Of a stretch of DNA of 23,416 nucleotides, positions 13,059 through 21,126 are shown piece after piece. Each line of letters starts with the position of its first letter. Positions within the stretch are counted from its first letter, which is position 1. Under the pieces are notes generated by a model. That model was given only the letters and a program-made list of their open reading frames with translations, was not told the DNA's origin and made no database searches. Both the position numbers and the translations under genes were made by a program. Where the stretch lies: positions 1 to 23,416 of the forward strand of contig SSTA01000062.1 in assembly GCA_009469685.1 (NCBI GenBank), read 5' to 3'. Origin of the DNA: Azonexaceae bacterium (lineage in GTDB: Bacteria > Pseudomonadota > Gammaproteobacteria > Burkholderiales > Rhodocyclaceae).

Positions 13059-13088
13059 ATTATCACCTTTTGCGTAGAACGGTGTCCG
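13059..13088 (-). promoter_or_regulatory. Candidate promoter for the nth operon
   Basis: Reading the minus strand, CGGACA (13083-13088) and GATAAT (13059-13064) with an 18-bp spacer match 4/6 and 5/6 of the sigma70 boxes. The start would be near 13052, giving a leader of about 46 nt before the nth ATG at 13005. It is back-to-back with the candidate PAS-GGDEF promoter. Confidence 0.35.
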
Positions 13089-14503
13089 CTCCCCAGGATA
13101 TTCCTCCCGCCCTTGGCCTAGACAGTCTGACCCAGATCGTCGAGGGGAACCCGGTCGCGACCATCGTCATCGACGCCCAGCACCGCGTCACCCACTGGAA
13201 CCGGGCCATCGAGGTGCTCACGGGGCTCAGTGCCTCCGAGATGGTGGGCACCGACGGACAGTGGCGCGCGTTCTACGGCAGCGCACGACCGATACTGGCC
13301 GATTTCATCGTCAAGGGGGCGCTCGAGGATTCGGTCGATCACTTCTACCACGGCAAATTCCGTCGCTCGCCCTTGATCGAGGGCGCCTTCGAAGCTGAGG
13401 ATTTCTTCCCCAGCATGGGCGAGTCGGGAAAATGGCTCTTCTTCACTGCGGCCCCCCTGCGGGATGCAGACGGTCGCATCGTCGGCGCCATCGAGACTCT
13501 GCAGGACGTCACCGATCGACATCTGGCCGTGGCGGCGGTGCGGGAAAGCGAGAGTGTCCTCGCCCAAATCGTGCTTGGCAGTTCGGTGGCCACTTTCGTG
13601 ATCGACCGGGACCATCGCATCACCCACTGGAATCGGGCCTGCGAGGCGATCACCGGCGTCGCGGCACGCGATGTGGTGGGGACCCGGGATCATTGGCGGC
13701 CCTTCTATCCCAGTCAGCGCCCCCTGATGGCAGACCTGGTGCTGGATCGGGCGAGCGAAGGGACGGTTCAGGAATTCTACCGGGGCAAGTACCGGGCCTC
13801 GGCCCTGCTCGAAGGGGCTTACGAGGCTGAGGATTTCTTTCCCAACTTCGGTGAGGGCGGCCGCTGGTTGTTCTTTACCGCGGCGCCTTTGCGCAACAGT
13901 CGGGGCGAAGTGGTCGGCGCGATCGAAACCCTCCAGGATTTCACCGAGCGGCGACGTACGGAAATCGCCCTAAGGGAAAGCGAAGAGCGTTATCGCATCC
14001 TGAGCGTCACCGACGCCCTCACCGGACTCTACAATTCCCGCCACTTCTACGAGCGACTTCACGACGAGGTCGAGCGCGCCCAGCGCTATGGGCGGCCGTT
14101 GTCCCTCATCGTCCTCGACGCCGACAATTTCAAGCAGGTGAACGACACCTATGGCCATCTCCAGGGAGATCAGGTCTTGCAGGTTCTGGCCGGGGTGATC
14201 AGCGACTGTCTGCGTCGCAGCGACAGCGCCTACCGCTACGGGGGCGAGGAGTTCGCCGTGGTCATGCCCGAGGCGCCCCTGGAGCCGGCCGCCCTGGTGG
14301 CCGAGCGCCTGCGGCGCAGTTTCGCCGATACGCCCATACGTCCTGCCGGTGGGGGCAATATCCGGTGCACTATCAGTGTCGGCGTGACGCAATGGGTGGC
14401 CGGGGAGAGCGTCGAAAGCCTCATCCGCCGCGCCGACGACGGCGCCTATCAGGCCAAGCGGCGCGGCAAGAATTGCGTCGTCACCATGGCGCCTTCCAAG
14501 TGA
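13082..14503 (+). CDS. Diguanylate cyclase with two tandem PAS domains
   Basis: 473 aa from GTG 13082; an in-frame ATG at 12989 would add 31 residues but would overlap the nth coding start, and those residues look unlike a domain. PAS domains sense redox, gas or small ligands; GGDEF domains make cyclic di-GMP. Seen: PAS1 (about 15-147) and PAS2 (about 159-291), alike at roughly 60% by eye, each with a THWNRA core, an AEDFFP-GE-G-WLFFTAAPLR strand set and an IETLQD-T-R end. The GGDEF domain (about 309-469) has DADNFKQVNDTYGH, the active-site GGEEF (387-391), and an RxxD inhibitory site (R378, D381) five residues before it. It is therefore probably active and product-inhibited. No membrane segment, so cytoplasmic. 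Confidence 0.9.
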   Translation: MSAPQDIPPALGLDSLTQIVEGNPVATIVIDAQHRVTHWNRAIEVLTGLSASEMVGTDGQWRAFYGSARPILADFIVKGALEDSVDHFYHGKFRRSPLIEGAFEAEDFFPSMGESGKWLFFTAAPLRDADGRIVGAIETLQDVTDRHLAVAAVRESESVLAQIVLGSSVATFVIDRDHRITHWNRACEAITGVAARDVVGTRDHWRPFYPSQRPLMADLVLDRASEGTVQEFYRGKYRASALLEGAYEAEDFFPNFGEGGRWLFFTAAPLRNSRGEVVGAIETLQDFTERRRTEIALRESEERYRILSVTDALTGLYNSRHFYERLHDEVERAQRYGRPLSLIVLDADNFKQVNDTYGHLQGDQVLQVLAGVISDCLRRSDSAYRYGGEEFAVVMPEAPLEPAALVAERLRRSFADTPIRPAGGGNIRCTISVGVTQWVAGESVESLIRRADDGAYQAKRRGKNCVVTMAPSK

Positions 14504-14539
14504 CGGGTGCCGGAGCGCCGGGAGCTGCAGCCACGCCGT

Positions 14540-14575
14540 GAACCCTCAGCCGCAAGGCGGCAGGGGGTGCGGTTC
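14540..14575. terminator. Hairpin between convergent PAS-GGDEF and rnfE genes
   Basis: GCCGC-AAG-GCGGC (14549-14561) is a perfect 5-bp stem, enclosed by CCCTC/GGGGG and by GAACC (14540-14544)/GGTTC (14571-14575). It lies 37 bp after the PAS-GGDEF stop. It could stop transcription from either side, but no T-run follows, so intrinsic termination is uncertain. Confidence 0.4.
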
Positions 14576-14583
14576 CTGGACTA

Positions 14584-14617
14584 TCCGGGAGTATTGTGGC
14601 CAATCGCCACGCCCGGA
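14584..14617. terminator. Second hairpin downstream of rnfE
   Basis: TCCGGG (14584-14589) pairs with CCCGGA (14612-14617), and inside it GTGGC (14596-14600) pairs with GCCAC (14606-14610). It lies about 30 bp past the rnfE stop on the minus strand. There is no T-run; it may serve as 3'-end structure or a Rho-related stop. Confidence 0.35.
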
Positions 14618-14646
14618 CCAATCGGCGAGCGCGTCCCGCCCGATCC

Positions 14647-15333
14647 TCAGTGACCCGCAGCGGTTGCCGCTTGCGGCGGAAGGGTCGGCTTCCGTTGGGC
14701 GGCTCGGGCATCGTACCAGTTCTTGGCGGCGACCAGGCAGGCCAGGATGATGAAGGCGCCCGGCGGCAGGATGGCGACCAGAAAGCCCGGATAGTCCGCA
14801 GGCAGCACCTGGAGCCCATGGAGTCCGGGGATCACCGCGTCGATTCCGGAGAACAGAGTTCCCGATCCGATGAACTCCCGAATCGCGCCGAGCAGCGAGA
14901 GGGTCCACAGCATGCCCAAGCCCACGAAGGCGCCGTCGGCCAGCGACTGGAGCGGCCCGTTCTTGGCGGCGAAGGCTTCGATGCGGGCGAGCACGATGCA
15001 ATTGGTGATGATGAGCGGAATGAAGATGCCGAGAATGTTGTACATCTCGTGCAGATAGGCGTTGATCGAAAGATCGACCACCGTTACCAGGGCGGCGGCG
15101 ATCAGAATGAAAACCGGGATACGGATTTCGTAGGGGATCAGATTGCGCAAGAGTGCTACCGCGAGACCGGCCACCGACATGACCAGAATGGTGGCCAGGG
15201 AGAGCATGGCGCCATTGACGAAATTGGTCGTCACGGCGAGGAGCGGGCACAGGCCCAGCATCTGGACCAAGCTGGTGTTCTGACGCCAGACGCCGTTGGA
15301 GAAGATATCGCGGGTTTCGCTCCACGTAATCAT
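14647..15333 (-). CDS. rnfE: Rnf complex subunit RnfE (RsxE)
   Basis: 228 aa, start ATG 15333 overlapping the rnfG stop (ATGA). RnfE is a polytopic inner-membrane subunit of the ferredoxin:NAD+ oxidoreductase; with RnfA it forms a pseudo-symmetric pair that holds a membrane iron-sulfur centre. Seen: about six hydrophobic segments, the MLGLCPLLAVTTNFVNG motif with Cys29, and the matching half-motif LIITNCIVLARIEAFA with Cys112, the two Cys expected to contribute cluster ligands. The tail after about 205 is short and Lys/Pro/Ala-rich. Last gene of the rnf operon; two hairpins follow. Confidence 0.96.
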   Translation of the reverse strand: MITWSETRDIFSNGVWRQNTSLVQMLGLCPLLAVTTNFVNGAMLSLATILVMSVAGLAVALLRNLIPYEIRIPVFILIAAALVTVVDLSINAYLHEMYNILGIFIPLIITNCIVLARIEAFAAKNGPLQSLADGAFVGLGMLWTLSLLGAIREFIGSGTLFSGIDAVIPGLHGLQVLPADYPGFLVAILPPGAFIILACLVAAKNWYDARAAQRKPTLPPQAATAAGH

Positions 15334-16016
15334 CGGGTCGCTTCCTTTCTGGCAGAGGATTCCGGATTGGACGCAAATAGCCGGTCGCGGTTCGCATCGA
15401 CGAAGAGGACAGCTTTCTTCACCGCCTTGACCACTGCGCGGGGGGTGACGGTGGCACCGGCGTTGGAATCGAAATGGCCGCCATCCTTTTTCACCCGCCA
15501 TTCCCTTTCCGGGAGGCTCACGAAGGAGAGTCCGTTGAACTGGGTGATCCAGGGCCGTTCCTTGTTCTTGTCTTTGCGCGGATCGATGTAGTCGCCGAGG
15601 CCCGGGGTCTCCTTGTGCTGGGTCACCCGCACGCCGGCCAGTCTGCCATCCGCCTGCACTGCGACCAGGAGACGTATCCGCCCCGAGTAGCCGTCCGGCG
15701 CCACCGCCTCGAAGACGACGGCGGAAGGCTTGCCGCCCAGGCGGGCGCGGTAGAGGCTGGAGGGGTCCTCCAGTCCCAACTCCGAGGTCGGCGGAAGCTC
15801 CACGGAGTCGGCGAGAAGGTCGTTGTCGTAAAGACTGGAGGGGAGCACCTCGCGGATGCTGCGCATTTTTTCTTCCGCGGCCGATTCCCGGATGGTGGAT
15901 GCGGTCAGGCCGTAGGCCCCGGCCAGGATGGCGGTGAAGATGATCACGAAGAGAAACAGGATGACCGACGTACGGGCGGCCATTCCGGTGGCGCTGGGCT
16001 CCTTGACGACGGACAT
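15330..16016 (-). CDS. rnfG: Rnf complex subunit RnfG (RsxG), FMN-binding
   Basis: 228 aa. RnfG is anchored by one N-terminal helix (about 17-38) with a periplasmic domain carrying covalently bound FMN, attached by ApbE. Seen: the conserved HKETPGLGDYIDP segment (134-146), the FNGLSF segment (160-165), and the flavinylation motif D183-x-x-A-G-A-T189, with Thr189 as the likely FMN attachment residue. The position before Gly is Ala rather than Ser/Thr, which I recall as common in proteobacterial RnfG. Begins 1 bp after rnfD ends. Confidence 0.96.
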   Translation of the reverse strand: MSVVKEPSATGMAARTSVILFLFVIIFTAILAGAYGLTASTIRESAAEEKMRSIREVLPSSLYDNDLLADSVELPPTSELGLEDPSSLYRARLGGKPSAVVFEAVAPDGYSGRIRLLVAVQADGRLAGVRVTQHKETPGLGDYIDPRKDKNKERPWITQFNGLSFVSLPEREWRVKKDGGHFDSNAGATVTPRAVVKAVKKAVLFVDANRDRLFASNPESSARKEATR

Positions 16017-16017
16017 C

Positions 16018-17037
16018 TTATTGGCCGTCCTTCATGCCGAAGATCGGCGGCTGGGTATAGAGATCGATCAGCGGAACGCAGAGGTTCATCAGAAGCACCG
16101 CGAACGCGACCCCGTCCGGATAGCCGCCAAAGACCCGGATGAGGTAGGCGAGCAATCCCGCCCCGGCCCCAAAGACGAGCTTGCCGCGGGGCGTCGTGGC
16201 GCTGCTCACCGGATCGGTCGCAATGAAGAAGGCACCGAGCATGGCGCTGCCCGAAAACAGGTGAAAGAGCGGGCTGGCGAATTGCGTCGGATGATAAAGC
16301 CAGAGTGCGCCGGAAATCGCCCCCAGGGCGCCGATGAAAGCCAGCGGGATCTGCCAGGTGATGACGCGCTGCTGCCACAACCACAGGCCGCCGACGAGGT
16401 AGGCGAGGGCGATCCACTCCCAGCCGCGACCCGCGAAGTGGCCGTATACCGTCTGGTCGGCGAGGAGGGAGGCGACATTGACATTGTCTTCGCTCAGCTT
16501 GAGCGCGGTCTTCAGGGCGTCCAGCGGCGTTGCGGCCGTGAGGGCGTCTACCCGAGGGAGAAAACCGAAGATGATTCCCGCCTGCTCGGCGAATCCCAGT
16601 TGCAGGCCCTGGTTGGGCCATTGGGACATCAGGGCGGGAAAGGAGACGATGCAGACGGCAAAGGCGACCATGGCGGGGTTGAAGGGATTCTGCCCGAGGC
16701 CGCCATAGAGGTGCTTGGCGATGACGATGGCGAACAGCACACCTACCGCGACCAGCCACCAGGGCGCGAGCGGCGGAAAAACCAGGGCCACCAGCCAGGC
16801 GGTCACGACGGCAGAACCGTCGGTCAGGAAAGGCGCCAGGGGCTTCCCCCGTATCCGCAGCATGACGGCCTCGCCGGCGAGGGCGACGGCGCTGGCGACA
16901 CCCAGCTGAACCAGAATGGCCGGTCCGATCACCGACACGTAAACGGCGATGGCGGGAACCAGAGCGAGGAGGACCCGGGTCATCACCCGGGTGACGCTGG
17001 CTTCCTTCAGGGCATAGGGGGGTGAGGAAAAGTCCAT
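16018..17037 (-). CDS. rnfD: Rnf complex subunit RnfD (RsxD), FMN-binding membrane protein
   Basis: 339 aa with the start at 17037 (Met-Asp-Phe-Ser-Ser-Pro-Pro), chosen because homologues begin SSP(P/H) a few residues in; the upstream ATG at 17085 lies inside rnfC. RnfD is a polytopic membrane subunit with covalent FMN and is thought to take part in ion movement. Seen: multiple hydrophobic helices, the LTDGSAVVTAWLVAL segment (about 71-85), GGLGQNPFNPAM (112-123), and the flavinylation site TAAT170-Pro-Leu-Asp-Ala. Later come GSAMLGAFFIATDPVSSATTPRG-type residues (ATDPV) and a GGYPDGVAFAVLLMN stretch. It follows rnfC by 4 bp. Confidence 0.96.
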   Translation of the reverse strand: MDFSSPPYALKEASVTRVMTRVLLALVPAIAVYVSVIGPAILVQLGVASAVALAGEAVMLRIRGKPLAPFLTDGSAVVTAWLVALVFPPLAPWWLVAVGVLFAIVIAKHLYGGLGQNPFNPAMVAFAVCIVSFPALMSQWPNQGLQLGFAEQAGIIFGFLPRVDALTAATPLDALKTALKLSEDNVNVASLLADQTVYGHFAGRGWEWIALAYLVGGLWLWQQRVITWQIPLAFIGALGAISGALWLYHPTQFASPLFHLFSGSAMLGAFFIATDPVSSATTPRGKLVFGAGAGLLAYLIRVFGGYPDGVAFAVLLMNLCVPLIDLYTQPPIFGMKDGQ

Positions 17038-17041
17038 GAAT

Positions 17042-18730
17042 CTATTGATTATTCTCGTTTCCGCCGGTGTCTGAGCGGCGGGCATCGACGGAAGCGACCT
17101 GGGCCTCCTGGGTAGGGCTCAGGTTCTCGATATTGCGGGGCTGGGCGGCTTCTCGCTGCACCCGGGCACGCTCCATGGCGGCCTGGATGGTGGCCTTCTT
17201 GGCCGCCTCCGCTTGTGCAGCGGGGTCGAGGGCCGGAACGTCCGTTGCCGGGTTTTCGCCCGCGTCGGCCTGGGCAGCCGCTTCGGCGGCTTTCTTGGCG
17301 GCCTGGGCGGCAGCGGCCTTGGCCAGTTTTTCCGCCTTTTCCTGCTTTTCCCGTTCGTCCCGGAACTGCTTGAATTCGAAGCGGGCCTTGGCCGACTCGG
17401 CGGCATTCTTTTCCGCCTCCCGTGCCCAGATTTCGCTCTTGGCGAAGCGGAAATACTGCACCAGCGGGATGCGGCTCGGACAGACGAAGGAACAGCAGCC
17501 GCACTCGATGCAATCGAAGATGTTGTATTCCTGGGTCTTGCCGAAATTCTTGGCGCGCGAGAACCAGTACATCTCGAAGGGCTGCAGTTCGTGGGGGCAG
17601 GCCCGGGCGCACTCGCCGCAGCGGATGCAGGGCATTTCCGGCGGAGGGGGCGGGAAGAGGGCGGTGGAATGGGCGATCAGGCAGTTGGTGGCCTTGACCA
17701 CCGGCACCTGGGCATCGGGAACCAGAAAGCCCATCATCGGGCCGCCCATGATGATGCCCTGAGTATCGGCCCGGGGACCCGTCAGGGCCAGCAATTCGGC
17801 GAAGGGGGTGCCGATCGCCACCTCGTAATTGCGGGGCCGTTCGACGTTGCCGGTGACGGTCACCACGCGGGAGACCACCGGTTCGCCGTAGGCGAGCGCA
17901 CGCCAGGCGGTGTAGGCGGTGGCGACGTTGAAGCATTGGACGCCGAGATCGGTGGAGCGCTTGGCCGCCGGGACTTCCTTGCCGGTGAGGACGCGGATCA
18001 ATTGCTTGGCGCCGCCCGCCGGGTAACGGGTGGGCACCGCCACCACTTCGAATCCCTCGCCCACCGCCTTGACCGCGGCGGCCATGGCGGCGACCGCCTC
18101 GGGCTTGTTGTCCTCGATGCCGATCAACACTCGCTTCGGCTGAAGCAGGTCGCGGAACAGGGCGGCGCCGCGCACGACGTCCTCGGCGCGTTCGCGCATC
18201 AGCAGGTCGTCGCAGGTGATGTAGGGCTCGCATTCGGCGCCATTGATCACCAGTTCCTCCATGGGAACCGTCTTCGACGCCGTGAGCTTGCCGTGGGTGG
18301 GGAATACCGCCCCCCCCAGGCCGACAACCCCCGCATCCCGCAAGGCTTCGCGTATGGCCTCCGGAGTAAGGGCGGAAATGTCGACGGGTTGGCGATCGAT
18401 CCACGTGTCCAGCCCGTCGGGCTCGATGACCACGCAGGGCGCGGCCAGGCCCGAGGGATGGGGAACGACCTGGGGGCCGACGTGGACCACGGTTCCCGAA
18501 GTCGAGGCATGGACGGCGGCGGAAATCCAGCCATCGGCTTCGCCGATCTTCTGGCCCTTGAGGACCCGGTCTCCCGCCTGGACGATGGGCCGCGGCGTGC
18601 CGCCTATGCTCTGATGAAGCGGAATGGAGACGTGGCTGGGCAGCGGGGCCGCCGCGATCGGTTCGCCGACCGACTGTGTCTTCTGGGTGGGCGGCTTGAC
18701 CCCGCCCTTGAACTTGAACAACGAGCGCAT
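17042..18730 (-). CDS. rnfC: Rnf complex subunit RnfC (RsxC), NADH-interacting Fe-S protein
   Basis: 562 aa with ATG 18730 sharing one base with the rnfB stop. RnfC is a cytoplasmic subunit that carries FMN and two [4Fe-4S] clusters and meets NAD(H). Seen: an N-terminal lipoyl-like barrel (about 30-110), the nucleotide/FMN loop GLGGAVFPTHGKL (137-149), GAECEPYITCDD (164-175), a GGPMMG turn (329-334), and clusters C368/C371/C374/C378 and C407/C410/C413/C417. After about 430 there is a highly charged Ala/Lys/Glu-rich helical tail of some 130 residues, a shorter version of the repetitive tail of E. coli RsxC. Clear family assignment. Confidence 0.97.
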   Translation of the reverse strand: MRSLFKFKGGVKPPTQKTQSVGEPIAAAPLPSHVSIPLHQSIGGTPRPIVQAGDRVLKGQKIGEADGWISAAVHASTSGTVVHVGPQVVPHPSGLAAPCVVIEPDGLDTWIDRQPVDISALTPEAIREALRDAGVVGLGGAVFPTHGKLTASKTVPMEELVINGAECEPYITCDDLLMRERAEDVVRGAALFRDLLQPKRVLIGIEDNKPEAVAAMAAAVKAVGEGFEVVAVPTRYPAGGAKQLIRVLTGKEVPAAKRSTDLGVQCFNVATAYTAWRALAYGEPVVSRVVTVTGNVERPRNYEVAIGTPFAELLALTGPRADTQGIIMGGPMMGFLVPDAQVPVVKATNCLIAHSTALFPPPPPEMPCIRCGECARACPHELQPFEMYWFSRAKNFGKTQEYNIFDCIECGCCSFVCPSRIPLVQYFRFAKSEIWAREAEKNAAESAKARFEFKQFRDEREKQEKAEKLAKAAAAQAAKKAAEAAAQADAGENPATDVPALDPAAQAEAAKKATIQAAMERARVQREAAQPRNIENLSPTQEAQVASVDARRSDTGGNENNQ

Positions 18731-19287
18731 CAAGCGGCCTTGCGCGGCGTCGCCGCCTGGATTTCGTACACCGGATACTTCCACTTCCAGTTCTCGACGG
18801 TCTCGACCAGGGGCTTCATGGTGATGCATTCCACCGGGCAGGGTGGCAGGCACAGTTCACAGCCGGTGCACAGGGGCGCGACGATGGTGTGCATCTGCTT
18901 GGCGGCGCCGACAATGGCATCCACCGGGCAGGCCTGGATGCAGAGGGTGCAGCCGATGCAGGTGGCTTCGTCGATGAAGGCCACCGCCTTGGGTTTCTCC
19001 TCCGCGTCGAGCGGCTTGACCTCGCGGCCGAGCAGATCGGCAAGACGGCGCACGCCCTCCATGCCTCCCGGGGGACAGAGGTTGATTTCCGCCTCGCTCT
19101 TGGCGATGGCCTCCGCGTAGGGCCGACACCCGGGGTAGCCGCATTGACCGCACTGGGTCTGGGGCAGGATGCCGTCGATCTTGTCCACCAGAGGGTCCCC
19201 CTGGACCTTGAACTTGATCGAGGCGTATCCCAGGGCGAAACCCAGGATGACCGCCCCCAGGGCCATGACGGCGACGGCGGTGATCAT
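18730..19287 (-). CDS. rnfB: Rnf complex subunit RnfB (RsxB), ferredoxin-like
   Basis: 185 aa, start ATG 19287 overlapping the rnfA stop (ATGA). RnfB takes electrons from ferredoxin into the complex. Seen: one N-terminal membrane helix (about 3-23), a four-Cys motif C46-x2-C49-x4-C54-x16-C71 for a [4Fe-4S] cluster, then two ferredoxin-type motifs C110/C113/C116/C120-Pro and C140/C143/C146/C150-Pro. The in-frame sequence upstream of 19287 belongs to rnfA in another frame. Clear family assignment and operon place. Confidence 0.97.
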   Translation of the reverse strand: MITAVAVMALGAVILGFALGYASIKFKVQGDPLVDKIDGILPQTQCGQCGYPGCRPYAEAIAKSEAEINLCPPGGMEGVRRLADLLGREVKPLDAEEKPKAVAFIDEATCIGCTLCIQACPVDAIVGAAKQMHTIVAPLCTGCELCLPPCPVECITMKPLVETVENWKWKYPVYEIQAATPRKAA

Positions 19288-19868
19288 TGATACTTGTCGA
19301 GGCCGGCGAAACCCATGAACGCCAGGCTCATCAGTCCGGCGGTCACCAGGGCGATGGCATTGCCGCGGAAATACCGCGGGACGTCGGCGCCCTCGATGCG
19401 CTCGCGTATGCCGGCGAACAGCACCAGCGCCAGGGAGAAGCCGAGGGAACTGCCGGCCCCGAAGAGGAGGGACTCGAAAAAGTCGTACTTGGCCCCGATC
19501 GCCAGCAGCGGGATGCCGAGGACCGCGCAGTTGGTGGTGATGAGCGGCAGGTAGATGCCGAGGACCTGGTGCAGGGCAGGGCTGGTCTTCTGGATCACCA
19601 TCTCGGTGAGTTGCACGAAGGCGGCGATGGTGACGATGAAGGCCAGGGTGCGCAGATAGACCAGATCGTTGGGGATCAGCAGGTAGTTGTCGATGATCCA
19701 GCTCGCCCCGCTGCCCAGGGTGAGCACGAAGGTGGTGGCGGCGCCCATGCCGTAGGCGGTTTCCAGCTTCTTCGATACCCCCATGAAGGGGCACAGGCCC
19801 AGGATGCGCACCAGGACGACGTTATTGACGAGAATGGCGCCGACGAGAATGAAAAGGTAGTGGGTCAT
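19284..19868 (-). CDS. rnfA: Rnf complex subunit RnfA (RsxA)
   Basis: 194 aa, six-helix membrane subunit, pseudo-symmetric partner of RnfE. Seen: [18 protein letters not shown] (13-30) with Cys26 and the second half-motif [12 protein letters not shown] (107-118) with Cys114, the expected ligands of the shared membrane iron-sulfur centre. Also the [21 protein letters not shown] segment. First gene of rnfABCDGE; no clear ribosome site, only a short leader of about 18 nt after the candidate promoter. Homologues are nearly identical in length. Confidence 0.97.
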   Translation of the reverse strand: MTHYLFILVGAILVNNVVLVRILGLCPFMGVSKKLETAYGMGAATTFVLTLGSGASWIIDNYLLIPNDLVYLRTLAFIVTIAAFVQLTEMVIQKTSPALHQVLGIYLPLITTNCAVLGIPLLAIGAKYDFFESLLFGAGSSLGFSLALVLFAGIRERIEGADVPRYFRGNAIALVTAGLMSLAFMGFAGLDKYQ

Positions 19869-19892
19869 GGACGAGGAGACCAGTAACCCGCG

Positions 19893-19921
19893 ATTATCCC
19901 GGTTTGCCAGCTCCGGGACAA
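19893..19921 (-). promoter_or_regulatory. Candidate sigma70 promoter of the rnf operon
   Basis: On the minus strand TTGTCC (19916-19921), a 17-bp spacer, and GATAAT (19893-19898) give 4/6 and 5/6 matches to sigma70 boxes. It lies in the 72-bp gap between pyrD and rnfA, with a predicted start near 19886 and a leader of about 18 nt. Optimal spacing makes it the best promoter match I found. Confidence 0.55.
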
Positions 19922-19940
19922 CCGCGCCAGGATTGCGGGA

Positions 19941-20990
19941 TTAGGCTTTGGCGCCCTTTTTCATGACCTGGGCCAAAGTTTCGGCCACCTCGCCCACCAA
20001 TTCCGGTCCGCGGTAGATGAAGCCGCTGTAGAACTGGACCAGGCTCGCGCCGGCGCGGACCTTCTCGGCGGCATCGGCGCCGCTCATGATGCCGCCGACG
20101 CCGATGATCGGCACTTCGCCCCGCAGGGCGCCGGAGAGTTGCCTGAGGACGTCGGTGGACTTGCGGAACACCGGGGCGCCGGAAAGCCCGCCGGCCTCTT
20201 CGGCGTTGGGCATCCCCTCGACGCCTGCGCGGGAGAGGGTGGTATTGGTGGCGATGACGCCGTCGATGCGGTGGCGGCGCAGGGCATCGGCAATCGCCGC
20301 GATCTGGGCGGTGTCCAGGTCCGGAGCGATCTTGAGGGCCATGGGCACGTAACGTCCGTGACGGTCGGCCAACTCCGCCTGGCGTGCCTTGAGCCGGGCA
20401 AGGAGATCGTCGAGGGCTTCGTCCTTCTGGAGTTCCCGCAGGTTCTTGGTATTGGGCGAGGAGATATTGACGGCGACGTAGCTGGCGGCGGAATAGACCT
20501 TCTCCAGGCCCAGGAGGTAGTCGTCTACGGCCCTTTCCATCGGGGTGGCGGCATTCTTGCCGATATTGATCCCCAGGATGCCGCCCCGTTTCGGGAATTC
20601 GGCGGCGCGGACGTTCTCCAGCAGGCGGTCGACGCCGGCATTGTTGAAACCCATGCGATTGACGATGCCCAGGGCGTCGGGAATGCGGAACAGGCGTGGC
20701 CGGGGGTTGCCGGGCTGGGGCAGCGGGGTGATGGTGCCGATTTCGATGAAGCCGAAGCCGAGGGCGGCAAGGCCGTCGATGTGGTCGCCGTTCTTGTCCA
20801 GACCGGCGGCGAGTCCCACCGGATTGGGGAAGCGCAGCCCCATGACGTCGACGGGACACGTTGCCACCGGCTTGGCCAGCAGTCCGGCCAGGCCCGTGGC
20901 GTTCAACAGGGAGACGCCGCCCATGCCGATGCCGTGGGCGGTTTCGGCGTCGAGGGCGAAGAAGAATTTGCGGATCAGGGAATAGAGCAT
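19941..20990 (-). CDS. pyrD: Dihydroorotate dehydrogenase (quinone), class 2
   Basis: 349 aa from ATG 20990; an ATG at 20999 three codons upstream is equally possible. PyrD oxidises dihydroorotate to orotate in pyrimidine synthesis and passes electrons to ubiquinone at the inner membrane. Seen: the class 2 amphipathic N-terminal helix ([20 protein letters not shown]), [30 protein letters not shown], the catalytic-Ser motif [17 protein letters not shown], and the FMN-phosphate loop [10 protein letters not shown] and the following LVQFYSG. Divergent from the TolC-like gene; rnfA follows 72 bp downstream on the same strand but has its own promoter candidate. Confidence 0.97.
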   Translation of the reverse strand: MLYSLIRKFFFALDAETAHGIGMGGVSLLNATGLAGLLAKPVATCPVDVMGLRFPNPVGLAAGLDKNGDHIDGLAALGFGFIEIGTITPLPQPGNPRPRLFRIPDALGIVNRMGFNNAGVDRLLENVRAAEFPKRGGILGINIGKNAATPMERAVDDYLLGLEKVYSAASYVAVNISSPNTKNLRELQKDEALDDLLARLKARQAELADRHGRYVPMALKIAPDLDTAQIAAIADALRRHRIDGVIATNTTLSRAGVEGMPNAEEAGGLSGAPVFRKSTDVLRQLSGALRGEVPIIGVGGIMSGADAAEKVRAGASLVQFYSGFIYRGPELVGEVAETLAQVMKKGAKA

Positions 20991-21126
20991 GGCGAGCATT
21001 TTACTGCAATGCAGCAATGGCGGCGGAGGCGTGTCGTCGACCGGCAACACAAAGCGTAACAAGACGCCTCATGACCGCGGGGTCACTTCAAGGCTAAACT
21101 CCGCGCAACTCCTCATTCGGTCGGCC

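Noticed and set aside
12989..13081. N-terminal extension of the diguanylate cyclase from ATG 12989
   Set aside because: It would overlap the nth start and lies upstream of the best promoter match; the extra residues are not domain-like. Kept as an alternative only.
17213..19120. 635-codon open frame on the plus strand
   Set aside because: Antisense to rnfB and rnfC, whose cysteine motifs are unmistakable; the plus-strand translation is low-complexity Gly/His/Asp-rich sequence.
21004..21014. CTGCA-A-TGCAG palindrome next to the pyrD start
   Set aside because: Short, no partner site and no known regulator match; likely chance.
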